Shown: positions 40,401 to 51,986 of the stretch, piece by piece
Layout of the letters: each line of letters starts with the position of its first letter
Numbering within the stretch: position 1 is the first letter of the stretch
Source of the DNA: Cardiocondyla obscurior
Lineage: Eukaryota; Arthropoda; Insecta; Hymenoptera; Formicidae
DNA length: 64,000 nucleotides
Direction of reading: 5' to 3'
Assembly (NCBI RefSeq): GCF_019399895.1
Contig: NC_091867.1
Coordinates: forward strand, 7,205,501 to 7,269,500
Made by a program: the position numbers and the translations under genes
Notes under the pieces: model-generated
What the model was told of the DNA's origin: nothing
What the model saw: the letters and a program-made list of their open reading frames with translations, nothing else
The model's database searches: none

Positions 40401-42748
40401 GTTTATTATTTCGAACTCACGGTACGTAAAATTTTTACGACGTATCGAAACGAGAGCGAATCGAATTATTTAACATTTTTTTTTCTTTTTTTTTCCCCTT
40501 GAGAGAGAACGAGAGAGAATAAGAGATTGGAAATTTATTTCAAAAAGTTTTAAGCAGAGGGAAGTACCGAGAGAATACTGAAAAAGAAAAGAGGTCGCGA
40601 AAAAAAAGAGTAGAAAAGGAATAGGAGTTTCGATTGTTAGAAGCGAATCAGAAATTATTTGAGAGTCAGCCAGCCGGAGTCTCTTTATTACAGCACCTTC
40701 AATAAACTTTTTAAAATATCCGGGAGATCAAAATGAAAATTAAGTCGCTTTATGCCGGTAATAGAAATATATGTCTTTTAACAGAACGCTGTCACGTGCA
40801 AGATTAAGATATTTGTAATTAGTCAATTACACGTTTGGATCTAGCAGAAATTCCAGCTAATTTAGGCAAACTTTTCGACAACTTGAAAGCAGAAGCATGT
40901 CGGGAGGAGAGAGTTTGCAAGATATATTGTTATCGACAACGTTAACCACGGTCGTTTAGCAATTCCTTTCCGCCTCGTATCTCCATCTATTTAGTACTTT
41001 CGCGAAGTCATACCGTTCGGGAATAAACAGCATTGATCACGAAACTCCAGCGTAGAACGGTAAAATCAAGTTCATTTATTTGCAAATTATAATCAATACT
41101 AATATCGAGTAAAAATTGAGCCTAACCGTTATCTCATACTAGCTAGGCCGGTGCGTGATTTTATCCCGTGGCTGACCAGCAAAACTGTCCAGCGCCGAGT
41201 CAGAAATGTAACGCTCGAAACGTGTAGGTACTAAATAATTATTCCCGGCTAATAACGAGTTAGGAAAGCTAGATATCTAAATGTTCGTTTTCGCGACCCA
41301 ACGTTTCGCATCCAATTATTGGGCTCTTCGTGGGCGACGTGTCCAAGGCTCAAGAGCGGTCGTACCGTCGCCGAAAATCATACATCTGGCCGAGAGGCTA
41401 GCACCCACCGCCGCGGCGGGCCACACCGACGCTATAAATCTTCGGCTTTATGTTACGATCTTGAAAATGCGCCGTGCGACGTGTTGGCGACACGCCAACG
41501 ACCGGTCAAACGGCCGACTCGCATTTTCGCGCACGTCCCGATGCCACAGACATGCAAAATAGACTTCCGCCGATTAATTTCTGGAAGCGGGCGAATAATT
41601 TCTACGGGCAACACCTCGAAAAAGTATCCCAATCCCGTTACATTAACTATTCCTAAACGCGAGAACGATCGGAGAACGACGCGAGATGCACGAAAAATTG
41701 CCAAGCAAAATCTTTTAGAGATCAATTTCAACGATGAGAAATAGTCTACGAATTTATCTCGTGAAGGACTACGAAGAACTTAAACGCGCCGAATTTTAAT
41801 ATTTTTTCGAATACTAACAGGCAGTATTTGTAGCTGAAAAATATTTTTAAGAAACGCGAACGATCTTAGCAGGACCGCTCGTATAAATGCACGAAAGTAA
41901 TTTCTAATTTTTTTGCTAATAATAAGAACGCTAGACACCCATGAAAATTGTGAGTCCCATGTGCGCGTGATGAGACCATCTTACTCCTCGCGTTTATTTC
42001 TCTTTTTTTTTCCGTTATCCTTTTTTGTACGTCGTTTTGCGCAGCGGAAAATGGGAATGCGAATCTAAAGTCCTTCGAACGAGAGGTCTCGGGAGAAGTC
42101 AGGCTCGTTAGGAAGTCAACGGACGAATGATGGCGAGAGCACCAGCTCGGGAAAATGAAAGTTCGTCGCTCGGCAAATCACAAGAAGTCGCCGATGAATA
42201 CTTTCAATTTACTACAAGTGTTCCTGGCTGAAACATACGAGAGAGAGAAAGAGAGAAAAGAAAAAAAAAGAAAGAGAGAATATGTTCGTTACGCGCTAAC
42301 GAATAATCGTAAATACCCTTCAACAAAAAGAAAGAATAATCCAAAGATGATAAAGCCACAGTGCGTTTTCATAACGACTGCCGGAGAATCGTTTTAATTT
42401 TTAACTGCAACTTATTATGCGCTGAGCGAAACGGCAGGCTGCAGACCTTTTCCTTACTTTATTTCTCTCTCACGCACATTTTATTCCTTTACGGTGCACA
42501 GGTCCTGAAATTTTAACAATCATCGCGCTGCTCCTCCACGCGTATTGGCAACTAATAAACGTTTATATTAGACCGAATTCACCGTCGATTATCGCGACAC
42601 GCATCTGTACTTAATAATCCAATTTTATTTCCGAAGCCATTCAAGTATACAATATATTTATCACTTAGTGCGCGTAACAGCGCGAGGAGGAATTACTTCG
42701 GTAATAGAGAGTCGAGAGTGTCTCGCCGCTACCGAGTATTATCGTTAT

Positions 42749-42817
42749 TAGTTATTATAAGTAATAAGACCATCCGCTTATAACAAGATCGAGACTTTCG
42801 TTTACTTATAATAACTA
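42749..42817 (+). repeat. Perfect 16-bp inverted repeat, 37-nt loop
   Basis: TAGTTATTATAAGTAA (42749-42764) is the exact reverse complement of TTACTTATAATAACTA (42802-42817). The 37-base spacer shows little further pairing. Sixteen perfect pairs at this spacing are unlikely by chance in 64 kb, even allowing for AT bias. The transcript would form a short hairpin. No terminal duplications suggest a transposon. Confidence 0.75.
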
Positions 42818-45780
42818 TAGGCTTAGGAAACTTGAAGGTGGTATTACGCCATGCGATATATTCCAGCAAGAATAAACGCGCTTTCGGCACAGTCTACGTA
42901 AAACGCGGTATCAATTCTGCGCCGAAGACATTGGGGAAGACGTTCCGCTAATAATCGTCGGCGTGCCAGACTCATTCCCGCGTGCGCGAATTAATTTACC
43001 ACGGGCACCGCGTTCACGTTTTCGACGCGTATTACGCGTGCAGCAGCGGCGCCGTTTTAAGTATATCGCTCCCATTAATTTCGTTCGTACCGAGCTGTCT
43101 ATTAAACGCGGGGTGGTTAAGTGCGGACCGCGGGGTCAGCCTAGGACCGATTAAATCGGAAATCGAGTCGAAATCGAGACGAGACGGATCGAGAGGCGGA
43201 CCCGGTAATTGGCCTCCCCGTGCTTTCTACGTCGATCTCAATTCCCGGCGTTTCTACGCGGCCCACCGAGTCGTTAATCTTTCCGGGGATACACTTGATC
43301 ATTGCACGCCTCACTACGTCTTCGTTTACGTCGAGAGGGATCGGCGCCGACGACTCCCCGTCGTTGTTTCTGCATTTTGCTGCCGGGCCGTAATGAAAGA
43401 AAGCCGGCTAATTGGGTGCGTTTTATCATCTATCGACGCTCAACCTGGGAGCTATCTCTCATTCTCTCTCTCAGTGTGTTCCTCTCGCAAAGAAATTACT
43501 GAAAATTACACAAGCGGATCGATTCGCGTCTTTCATTCACGTGTCATTACTAATTCACGACCGGTGACGGCAAGAAATATCCATCGCGCTGATAACTGCG
43601 ATAAAAACATTCCGAGAGTTCGAAATAGAAGGGCTTTATTTTAGAAAATCATACAGTTTTATTTTAATCAAGGGGGCGGAAAAAAAGTGGTAGCCGCGAT
43701 ATATAAAACGATATTTAATTAATCGTCTAGTTACAATTAATCGTACGACTAACGCGAGGCGAGAAGCCGATTCAACGCGGAAGCCACAAGTCGGCACGGC
43801 AGGCGGAAATTATATCGGTCGTCATATTATTAGGACACTTTCGGAGAAATTCGATTGCGGCGCGCGCGGCCGTCGGCTTATCTCGAACTTAATCAAAACG
43901 CTCGCGCGCGGAGACTCTTCTTATTTCGATTCACATTCGCAGCCGCGGTGAATAATCCCTTTATACGGCGCATTATCCGGCCGTGACGTGCGCGGAGGGC
44001 GATAACAGCATTTCCGCCTCTCGCACGACTCCACTTGTTATCGTTCCAAACACTTTGTGCATCCGCGCCGCGCGCGTACAGGGTGGCGAGCGTGTCGCGA
44101 CACGTATTCCCGTTGCACATACCGTGCGCGCCGTTATCACGTGCAGCGTAGCGGGACAAAGGCTAACGTATTTGCGGGGGCTTTGGCGAGAACGATTCGC
44201 GAGCTGGACTCCGTAGTTTCGCGATTATCGCGGGGAAGACAGAGCGCTGCAAACGCGTACGCGTGTATTGCGTGCCCACATTCGCGCGCGAATGCGCCGG
44301 AAATTATGCTGCCCGACCGTGCATGGAAATTGCTTATGGAGGAACGTAATGCGAACGCCACAGCCCGTCTTCATCCCTTCGTAATCATTTCGCGATTCTT
44401 CAGCTCGGAAAACTGTACGCGTATCTCTTCCTCTCTCTCTCTCTTTCTTTTTATCTTATCAGCGCTTAATTTCGTGAGCTATTCGAAGCTTAATATTCCT
44501 GACGCGGATTATCTTCGATCTTGACAGATATTTAAGAAAAATTAATACACGTGTGAAAAATAATTAAAAGTAAAAGGTAATGAAAGCTTCAGACATCCAC
44601 AAATAACTTTATAATTTTTTTTTTTTTTTTTTTAATAATTGTGATAAAAAAAGAAATCGCGTTGTAGTTGAAGTTTCGATAGATTTGACGAGTATTCTAC
44701 ATCTCTCGTGTCCGAAACGGGCGACACTGTTCTTACGAGAAAGTTTATCGCAATCGTAACCGTCTGAAACAAACTTTGACGGCGGAATGTCTTGTGACAG
44801 ATTACGGTCCATATTCACGTGGGATAAAGCGCAAACAATCGGGGGAGAGCGCATCTCGCTGATATACGGATGTAATTACCCTCATTTAACGATCTGGACG
44901 AGACAGGGTAATGTTATTTGGCGTTACAAGCCAAACAATACAATGACTTGTCAGCCGCATTTCAACTGAGATGAAACTGAGTTAGCTACGAGATTAAAGC
45001 GGTCTTTCCCGCCGGACTTAATAAATACGACCTCAATAGTTAATTTGTCACTGGCAATTATTTTTCATTGCAATAATTACGCGTGCAATTAACTAACTAG
45101 CAAAAAAAAAAAATTTAAAGAAACGCACTAAAACAATATTTCCGCGATAACATTCGTTTAGAAAAAAGATTTCGAAGAGGAAAATAATCGCGATTTCGGG
45201 ACCTCTTTCGATTAACCGAAGGGAATTAGAAGTATCAGAAATCAAAGTGTCATTTGACAATGGCGAGGCATCTTGCGAGACGAGCGGATCGAATGTTGAG
45301 CTTAAGAGCTTTGAGATTTACGGGATTTCGCGCGAGAAACTTAGCTCAGCGGTGAGGCGAATTCGGATCGGGAGGATTGTAATACATCGAATTAGTTACG
45401 ATAGTTACGATAGTACAGCGAAGTTTGTTACTGATATTACCACGGGCGCATCTGTATCGAACCTTCAGAGCGAATATACCTATCTATACGGGTTACGTTT
45501 CGCCCGAGACAATATCGAGATATAAGAAAAGCGACGTTGTACCCGTATTAAAACAAAATGCGGCGCTAGATAATTTCTCGCTTTTAAAATAAATTACAAT
45601 TGGCGACAGAAAAAAAATAAAATAAAATAAAATAAAAATCTCGCGGCAACGTTGAGTTTCCGGTCCAAGTTTCGTAGACGAACTGTAGTTAGGTAATAAT
45701 AACTAAACGCAACATTCCGTCGATTCGCTTTTGAATCGCTCGGACGTGAAATATGCGGGAAGGAGCGTGGTCAGGAAAAA

Positions 45781-45781
<1 letters not shown>

Positions 45782-45811
<30 letters not shown>
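45782..45811 (+). repeat. A30 homopolymer
   Basis: Thirty consecutive A. No upstream polyadenylation signal or retrocopy body is visible, so it is listed as a simple repeat rather than a retroposon tail. Confidence 0.95.
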
Positions 45812-45813
<2 letters not shown>

Positions 45814-48800
45814 AGATTTAGGCTGGAAGATCGGTAGACAGAAGGGCCGCGGAGCCGTCAGATAAGCTAACAAATGTCCCCAATGAATAATAATAAGCAG
45901 CTCGGCCCAATTTGTATTGCATTTACATCAGGCGACACGTTCCGCGCGTAATTTATATACGCCCGTCTAACCACCATTCTTGCGCGCGTCCCATTCCGTT
46001 CCTACCTTTCTCCACCGGCTTTTAGATAAGATCGAATTAAGCCCGTTCTACCTGGGCCTCATTCTTCGCGAGTATGCTACACCGAACTTGAGATATATAA
46101 AAAAAAATATATAAAAAAAAAAGAATGCTACTCGATGAGCGACTGAACAGCGGCGTATTTTCACGATTCGGATATCCTGATAAGTACAACTCATTTTTGT
46201 TGCGGCAACGGAAATATTGTATTCGGTGGTATTCCAAAGAACCGGGATTAGGAATCGATTGACTACGAACGAAAGCAGCCCCGACTAAGATCCGGTTGCA
46301 ACAGCGAGATCACGATCGTACCTGGCGTTAATTTAATGACGTCTCAATCAAGCTGATTGTACATAATTCTCGCAACACCGATTCCAGGCCGAATAACGCA
46401 CGCGCGTGTACGCCGGTATATACACTTGCATCTTCCGACCGTGTAACTTGGAATATTTGATACGTGCTCAGTGCGCATTTCGTGTCGGGCTTTGCACGAA
46501 TATACGTTTAAAATAGCTTACCGACTGCAATACGGCATGCATACGTGTGTTAGTCAATAGCGTACCGAATTTGAGCCGGCACAAAGTGGATATTGCTACG
46601 GTAAATTACGAGCTGCAGAAAGCGACGGTCGCTCCGAAATATCGCTCGGTGTAACGTCAAAATGCACGCTGCCGGTAGCTCATCCGAGCGCTCCTTACAG
46701 GAAGCTTAGACAGCGCGTACGAGATGTGTTCCGTCGTGCAATTGCAAAACGCGATTTAATTCACGTAGAGTTTGTCGCGCCTTAACGAGAACGTATTTTT
46801 GTGTGTTTTTTTTCTTTTTTTTCGAAAAAAAGAAAGAGGAGAGAGAAAAAAAAAGAAAGAGAGCGGGAGGAAGCGTAGAATATCAATGGCCGCGATCGAA
46901 GCGTATACGCGGTGAGTTTAATCACGTAGCTTTCGAGCGCGCGAATCAGCGGGGAACAAGCGAAAAGTACGAACACGACCCCCCTGGGAATCGAATTGCC
47001 GAGGGGCACACCAGCTGCAAATGTACGAAAAAAATGGAGAAAAAAATCGGCGTGTAACACGAGCATTGACCGCGATATCTATCTAGCAGCTGTCTACGAG
47101 TTCTAGTTGATCCAACAATAAAATGTCTAACGATATCTGGCGTGCAAGTAAAAAAGGAAAAAAAAAAGAAAAGAAAAGAAAGCTGGAAGATTTATTACGT
47201 TACTCAAAATCACGTTTATTGCCTCTTATATTAATATTTACGGCGCAAAGACGAACGTCGCACAATTACATGTCGTTGCGCGAATATTTCTTAAATAGCG
47301 TGTATTTTATTAGTTTTAATTAGGTTGATGCAGAATTTAGAAAAAAAAAAGAAAAATAGAATAGAATAGTATAGAAAGAGAACGGAGTGCTTCGGGTGTA
47401 TTCTTACTTTCGGTCAAGGTGAGTCTCGTCGCGTGGAATTACGAGATAGTGGAGGCTGGCGAGACACCCGTTAAGGGACACGACCGTATCCCCCCGTGCG
47501 GCAGGATGTGCGGCGCGTAAGGATTTACGAGCAATAAAATAGCAATAACGAGAGCTATATTGGAGCCGCGAGCGCGAGCGCGACCGAGAATATCGCATTG
47601 TGACCGCGAAATTCAGCGCGGATCTTGCTCCTCGCGAATCCCGTGTACTCCCTGGGGACAATGTGCTTTATGTGCCGTGAGACGTGAAAAGAAACGCACA
47701 GGTGTTTACGCGGTTGCGTCCATTTTGCACGGCCAGTTGTACCGGCATCGCGTAATCATTTTCCTATTTTTGCGATTAAAGTTCAGAGGGCACAAACTGC
47801 CGCCATGTGGACCGAAGATTTAATGAAATAAAATTCTAAAAAGCTATAAAAATTTATGAACAAAAGTCTACTTTAAGATGCGAGTTCGTTGCGTGAGCGT
47901 TTCATAGAATAAGGAATTGAGAAAAAGAAAATTAACACTTTTTCTAAAAAAAAAATTTTTATTTTATATATATGCATCGTTTATTTTTATCGGCAACATT
48001 TGGACGTTGATCGGCGTTTAATTTGACTTTTGAAGAATGTATCGGAAAGCGCCAACGTTGCGTTGGGTCAAGGAATTCCGGGGCGTAGAGAGCTAACTTC
48101 GTTCACGACAACTTGTATACGAGTTTATGGCGAGTCGTAAAATAGTCCTGAGACAGCGAGTCTCTTTCGCATTCTCAATAAAGGTGACTGCTAATACAAT
48201 AGCTTTTGACCAGAAACCATCACCGTAGGTGTAGCAGTGCCATCGATTTTATAGCCGGATAGAGGCACTGTCTCGTCGAAAAGTATTTCTTGAACCCGCG
48301 TCGCGGAATCCCGTCAGCGTTGATAAAAATATCACGGTTACAATTAAGTTAACACTCGCGGTGCAATTATAAATTTACAATTTTCCCGAAAGCGAACGCG
48401 CGGCGGCTCCCGGGGAATTTTCGTTCGATTTAAATACGGAGCACGGTAAATATTCAAATACAGCGGATAAAATATTTCTCACGTACGTCGAAGTAGTGAG
48501 GAAGGGAGAACCGTAGATTGCACCGATCTTTCCGCGGACGGTCTCCGAATAATTTTCTCGCGGTTGGCCTCACCGCGTCGACTTTATCTCGGGAGCGGAG
48601 TGTACGGGTGCATTTCGCCGGGTAAAGGTCGCGGACCTCTAATCTTGAGAGGGTCGAAACGCAAGGTGGCGAGCACTCGGCGAGGTCGTCCTATATTTAA
48701 GGGGCCCTCCCATAAAGGACAAAAGTTGCGCCGTATCGCAGTCGTGGGAGAAGCAGGCCGTCGCCGGAACGGTTTAACGTCCCCCGGTCGTCCGGGGGAC

Positions 48801-48920
48801 CGGTAATGGCCCCGGTCGGAATAGTTTCAGAAAAATGGCCACGGCGGCTGAACTTACAGTTAAATAAACGCCGGTGTGTCCGTGCGCGGCCTGGATAAAA
48901 CGATTTACTGGCGCCCCCGC

Positions 48921-48980
48921 GAGCGGATAACGCTCGCCATTTGTACGTAATTCCAGCGGGCGCTCTCGCGTTATCCGCTC
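48921..48980 (+). repeat. Perfect 13-bp GC-rich inverted repeat, 34-nt loop
   Basis: GAGCGGATAACGC (48921-48933) pairs perfectly with GCGTTATCCGCTC (48968-48980). CGCC (48935-48938) and GGCG (48959-48962) can add four pairs inside. The 60-nt hairpin has about 17 pairs, nearly two-thirds GC. An overlapping fold (GCGAGC/GCTCGC around 48920-48938) competes with it. Confidence 0.7.
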
Positions 48981-49719
48981 CGCGAAATTGTTATGGCGAA
49001 ACGAGTTTCCGTCCTGCCGTGTCGCAGGTATTCGGGGTCACCTGGCGGCGGCAGACGGCCGGAGTCGCCGCCCGATGAATTATGACTACCTCGAAGTCGG
49101 GGATTAAAATAATTTTTGCATTTTGTATATCATTTAATAACTCGTCTGCGATTTACGTTAGAGATCGACGAGCAATTGTTCTCGCGATGCATCGCTTTCG
49201 TTCCGAATGCCGCGTCTTTTTTCCTTATTTTATTTTATTTTATTTTTTTTGTTATCGTTATATTGCATATGTGATAGAGATGTTTCCTAAGTTTGACGAG
49301 AAAACAGAGCGCGCGGCGCCGGGACGTGCTTGTATTCGCTTGATACAGGTAACTCTGCCCTATTTTCAATCTAGAATTTGCTATTGCGACAATTATTCTA
49401 TGCGTCGTCGCGGGGAACACGCTCGAATTCAAGGGACGCGTTACATCTTAATTACGTTCACGTCGTCGGATACGAATCCAGGAATTCGAGCCCGTGTCGG
49501 CGCGCAGGGGAAGCTCGTAGGTGGAAGCCGGGGAAGAATGTCCGCGGATTAAGTGGAACGAACGTGACTTAAATCCATTGTAACCCCTTGGAACGTCGGT
49601 ATCGTTTGTAACCGTCACGCTTGTATCTACAACGTGAGAGAGGACGAGAGGATGAAAAGAGGAGAAGCGGCGAGAGAGGGAAATGCACAAGAGTGAAGAT
49701 GAGGAAAGTGAGAAAACAG

Positions 49720-49722
<3 letters not shown>

Positions 49723-49757
<35 letters not shown>
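49723..49757 (+). repeat. (AG)17 microsatellite
   Basis: An uninterrupted AG repeat within a 150-base purine-rich strand (about 49635-49800). Confidence 0.96.
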
Positions 49758-49760
<3 letters not shown>

Positions 49761-50890
49761 CGAAGGTGGAGAGAAGAAGGAAGAGAGGGAGGATTCTCTT
49801 AATCTCGCCTTTACGTGCGCTTGACAAACGAGGAATGCGGATGACACCGGCATTGTACTCTCCCTTGTATTATCCGTGCGATCGCGCGGATCTTGCATTC
49901 TACTTGTCGGGCGTCTTTTGCAGCACCTCTCATTTGCGTGTTGCCACGATGAAGATATCGACTTAACACCTAGATACACTCGAATTGCTCGAGAACCGGG
50001 GGAGGGCTCTCACGACATCTCGTTACGAGCATCTCGTTGTCGCGGTAACATTCCACGAGAGCCTACCAATGGATATGGCTCTTGCAAACTTGATATCCTT
50101 GTTACCTTCTCCTTTTGTCGGCAATACAAGAAGACCTCTTTCTATCTCCTTTCCCGTTTCTTCAACAATGTAAGTTTTTCTCGCCGAGACACGCCGCGAA
50201 TTAAACAGTTAAATATTCAAGCCCTCTCGTAATAATACCGTTGGCCCGTGATAAAATTATGCAAGCTGCACTTGCGCGGGTGCGGTAAATTTCGATATTT
50301 TTTTTGAGCCCCCCTCCCCGCGAATAAAATTAAACAAAAGGGAAATTTATATTTCGGTCGCGAGTCTCTAAATCTTTTTTCGTCGCGCGTTCGCTGACGC
50401 GCTCTCACTCATACTTTCCCGTAATACGCTTAGTTCAATTAATCATTCGGAGCCGTTAAATAAATTCAATTTGCGCAAAGTTAACAGCAAATATTTACTA
50501 CATAATCATTCCCGCCACTATTGTGCCGGCGACTAGAAAGGCCGAAGGTATTACAAAGTTGGAGTTGCAAGTTACTTCGCATTGTGCAACTTCTCCCGTG
50601 AGTTCCGCGTCTCGTCTTGATTTCAAATAACAATACTATTTTATATTCCTTTAAGCTCGTTGACACCACTGTATATATTTTACTTTTCGAAAGAATTACT
50701 CGCGAAGCACCCGATGAATTTTATTCGACTAGGAGAAGCCACGCGCGCGTTGTTATATTTGAGGACATTTTTTAATTACAGTTTCTTTATGATAATTACA
50801 CTTGAATGAACCACGATTGACGGCGTGTTGCCGGTTCACTTACATTTGTTGCTTTCGGTTAGGTTAGAGTAGGCTATTTTTAATCTTTTC

Positions 50891-50930
50891 GTCCGTCCGT
50901 CCTTCCTTCCTTCCTTCCTTCCTTCCTTCC
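50891..50930 (+). repeat. (GTCC)2-3(TTCC)7 microsatellite
   Basis: A tetranucleotide repeat changing from GTCC to TTCC units, followed at 50943 by two copies of ATTCCGCAGT. Confidence 0.95.
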
Positions 50931-51923
50931 CGTCTTTCGTGGATTCCGCAGTATTCCGCAGTATTCTGGATTATCCTAACGTGTTTTAACACTTTAAATC
51001 AATCGACGACACTATATATTACACTGCTCTGCTTTTTTTTATAATCACTAATCACTACCACTATCATTGACACTGTCACTCGAGAGACAAACGACCGAAA
51101 GACGATAGATTATCGCGGCGATTTTTCACGATTAAAATTAAGAAACGCGACAAACGAACGTTCGTTGTATAAATTTCGGTTCTCGATATCCGCGGCGTTG
51201 CGTATTTTCACCGGGTTCTTCCTCGATTCGTCCTGGATCTCGGCACGAGAAACTCGCTCCGACGTAAAGCGAGATCACTCTTGATCCTCCGGTCAATTCC
51301 CGTCGGAAGTGGAACGAACGACGTCGAAAATTAGCACCGAGCCCCGCGCGAAATGTTCCCCGCGCACTTTATCTTCCTTCGAGCTCCTCAAAAGTCACTT
51401 GCTCGAAACGGGACGAGAGCCTCGACCGCGACGAAGAATACGCGCGAGGTGCAGATGTCACGCTCCGATAATGGCGACCGCCGAATCCTGCTGAACGTCG
51501 CTGAGAAAGATGGCGAGTGAAGGCGACGGTAACGCCGGACGCGCAGCACAATTCAGATCGGACGCTTCGAGCGCTCCGCCGGCGACATAACCCATCTTCT
51601 CCGAAGCACTTTTTCTAGGCGCGAAACGGGGCACGAAACGACGAGTGCAATAGCTCAGACGTGCAAAATATGATTGCTCGTACCCGGGTCGACGACGTCG
51701 ACATTAATTTGTATGCGAGATTATCCTAACCGCGGTCGAAAATACGCGAAATTGCGGAGCGATTAGCAACGCATCCGACACGCTCGAACCTCCGCAACTA
51801 GACTAATGTAAGATGGACGACGAGATTTAGACCCTTGGAGAGAAAGAGAGAACCGCGTAAAAAAAGTGAGAGAGCAATACGTCAATTGAACAACTGATCT
51901 TCTCGCTCGTGCTCGGAGGCACC

Positions 51924-51986
51924 AAGCTCGACGAAATTCTCGGAAGAGCCGAGCTCGACGAAATTCTCGGAAGAGCCGAGCTCGAC
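51924..51986 (+). repeat. 27-bp tandem repeat, 2.3 copies
   Basis: Units 51924-51950 and 51951-51977 differ at one base, followed by a 9-base partial copy. The unit carries AGCTCGACGAAATTCTCGGA. Because 27 is a multiple of three, one frame reads a repeated LDEILGRAE, but there is no other sign of coding. Related CGAGCTC strings continue to 52060. Confidence 0.9.

Noticed and set aside
42982..43644. A 220-codon plus-strand frame.
   Set aside because: No recognisable motif; the sequence has the composition of neighbouring non-coding DNA and no splice or promoter context.
45151..45525. A plus-strand frame of about 124 codons with fairly protein-like composition (no ATG; GTG at 45247).
   Set aside because: No ATG, no convincing acceptor, no recognised family, and an internal 9-base tandem repeat (GTTACGATA) explains part of it. 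Probably chance.
50868..50879. GGTTAGGTTAG, resembling the insect telomere repeat TTAGG.
   Set aside because: Only two imperfect units; not a telomeric tract.
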